Below are positions 15,806 to 16,505 of a stretch of DNA of 16,505 bases, in pieces. Origin of the DNA: Legionellales bacterium UBA5158. GTDB lineage: Bacteria; Pseudomonadota; Gammaproteobacteria; DSM-16500. The notes below the pieces were generated by a model. That model was not told the origin of the DNA and searched no databases. It saw only the letters and a program-made list of their open reading frames with translations. How positions within the stretch are numbered: position 1 is the first letter of the stretch; the number at the start of each line of letters is the position of its first letter. Both the position numbers and the translations under genes were made by a program. Location of the stretch: positions 941 through 17,445 of the forward strand of contig DHXK01000198.1 of the NCBI GenBank assembly GCA_002413665.1, read 5' to 3'.

Positions 15806-16505
15806 ATGAGACTTAGACCCTTAAAGTCTAGCTCCGATTTAAAGCCATCCACCCTTCCAAGACTAGGGCTATTTTACCTTATTGCTAGTATTGGGATAGG
15901 TATTTCGTTAATTTTTTGGTATGCCTTTATTATACAATCCAATGCCAACTTAAAGCATATTGTTAGCCTTCAAACCCAGCATTTAGCAAAAGACGTTAAT
16001 GTTCAATTTGAGCTTAGAATATCAGCTTTAAAACACCTGGCCAAGCATCTTAGCTCACAGTTTGACCCCTCTATAGAAAAATGGAAGGATGAGAGCTTAA
16101 CTATCCTCAATGAATACAGTGGTATTGAAAGTATAGCTTGGGTTGACCCCTCTTTGAAGGTTAGGCAAGTATTTTCTAACGAAAAAAATGAGAGTCTCAA
16201 CAGTAGGTATTATGGCTTGATTAATGATAATCGATTAAGGTTTGTGAGTACCAATAAAACTATGCAAGTCTGGTTATCAGCACCCTATGAAACCGTTCAA
16301 CACACTAAAGATATATTTGTCGTGCTTCCTATTACTCAAGGCTTTTTAATCGGGATGATTAATCTGAATGAGGTCCTTAAACTTGAGTTAAATAATGCAA
16401 ATTATAATGTCAGTGTCTTTTATAACAAAGAACACATCTTTCAGTTTGGCCCTCAGCAAAACCCTTCAATAAAGGCAGAAAGTACCTATTTAAACTTATA
16501 CGGAC
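15806..16505 (+). CDS. Membrane-anchored sensor protein, N-terminal 233 residues (cut by window end)
   Basis: The frame runs from the ATG at 15806 to the last base without a stop, so the gene continues outside the window. An in-frame stop (TAG at 15743-15745) lies upstream, and no alternative ATG/GTG/TTG lies between it and 15806. The protein starts with a basic N-terminus and one transmembrane segment (about residues 20-43). A soluble, presumably periplasmic region follows, with helical Q-x-Q-H-L-A-K-D-V, then W-K-D-E, then I-x-S-I-A-W-V-D-P (near 110-117). That layout resembles the extracytoplasmic CHASE-like sensors at the front of diguanylate cyclases and histidine kinases. The output domain is not visible, so the activity is unknown. 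The ribosome-binding site is weak. It is divergent from smc. Confidence 0.75.
   Translation, partial: MRLRPLKSSSDLKPSTLPRLGLFYLIASIGIGISLIFWYAFIIQSNANLKHIVSLQTQHLAKDVNVQFELRISALKHLAKHLSSQFDPSIEKWKDESLTILNEYSGIESIAWVDPSLKVRQVFSNEKNESLNSRYYGLINDNRLRFVSTNKTMQVWLSAPYETVQHTKDIFVVLPITQGFLIGMINLNEVLKLELNNANYNVSVFYNKEHIFQFGPQQNPSIKAESTYLNLYG

Overview
The window looks like a chromosomal segment of an AT-rich gammaproteobacterium, most plausibly from the Legionellales (Legionella/Coxiella/Aquicella/Berkiella-like). The basis is the smc-zipA-ligA gene order, the low GC, an Smr gene coupled to udk, and CGTCATTGCGAG-type palindromic repeats between genes. The genus cannot be fixed from sequence alone.

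Layout. Bases 1-831 hold the 3' part of an unrecognised protein gene that begins outside the window. Bases 990-2181 are a tight pair on the + strand: an Smr-domain nuclease and uridine kinase (udk). Bases 2182-2512 are non-coding, with a perfect 33-bp inverted repeat and a candidate promoter. Bases 2513-9091 are an AT-rich two-gene unit on the + strand: a membrane CHASE4-HAMP-GGDEF-EAL protein and, 36 nt later, a 1357-aa stand-alone NRPS module. Bases 9092-9294 lie between converging genes and hold a terminator-like hairpin and a second, short copy of the repeat. Bases 15619-9295 (- strand) are the compact housekeeping operon smc-zipA-ligA. From 15806 to the right edge a divergent + strand gene starts; it encodes a membrane-anchored sensor and is cut by the window end.

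The most interesting part is the unit at 2513-9091. The NRPS reads: half condensation domain (no HHxxxDG half), adenylation domain, peptidyl carrier, reductase-like domain. Between adenylation motifs A8 and A9, where other NRPSs carry inserted methyltransferases, sits what looks like a PilZ domain (c-di-GMP receptor fold; DISKFG motif, then a G-x-I-V-W...G-I-Q-F end). The gene just upstream encodes a c-di-GMP turnover enzyme with an intact EAL site. The simplest reading is a c-di-GMP-tuned amino-acid-activating enzyme encoded with its own second-messenger enzyme. Cautions: the first Arg of the PilZ RxxxR motif is missing, and the terminal reductase lacks the SDR Tyr and Lys. The module may therefore be regulated differently, or release its product by a non-reductive route.

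The housekeeping genes (smc, zipA, ligA, udk, smr) look intact and ordinary. The GGDEF-EAL/NRPS unit is bracketed by two copies of one repeat family, which fits an accessory insertion between udk and ligA.
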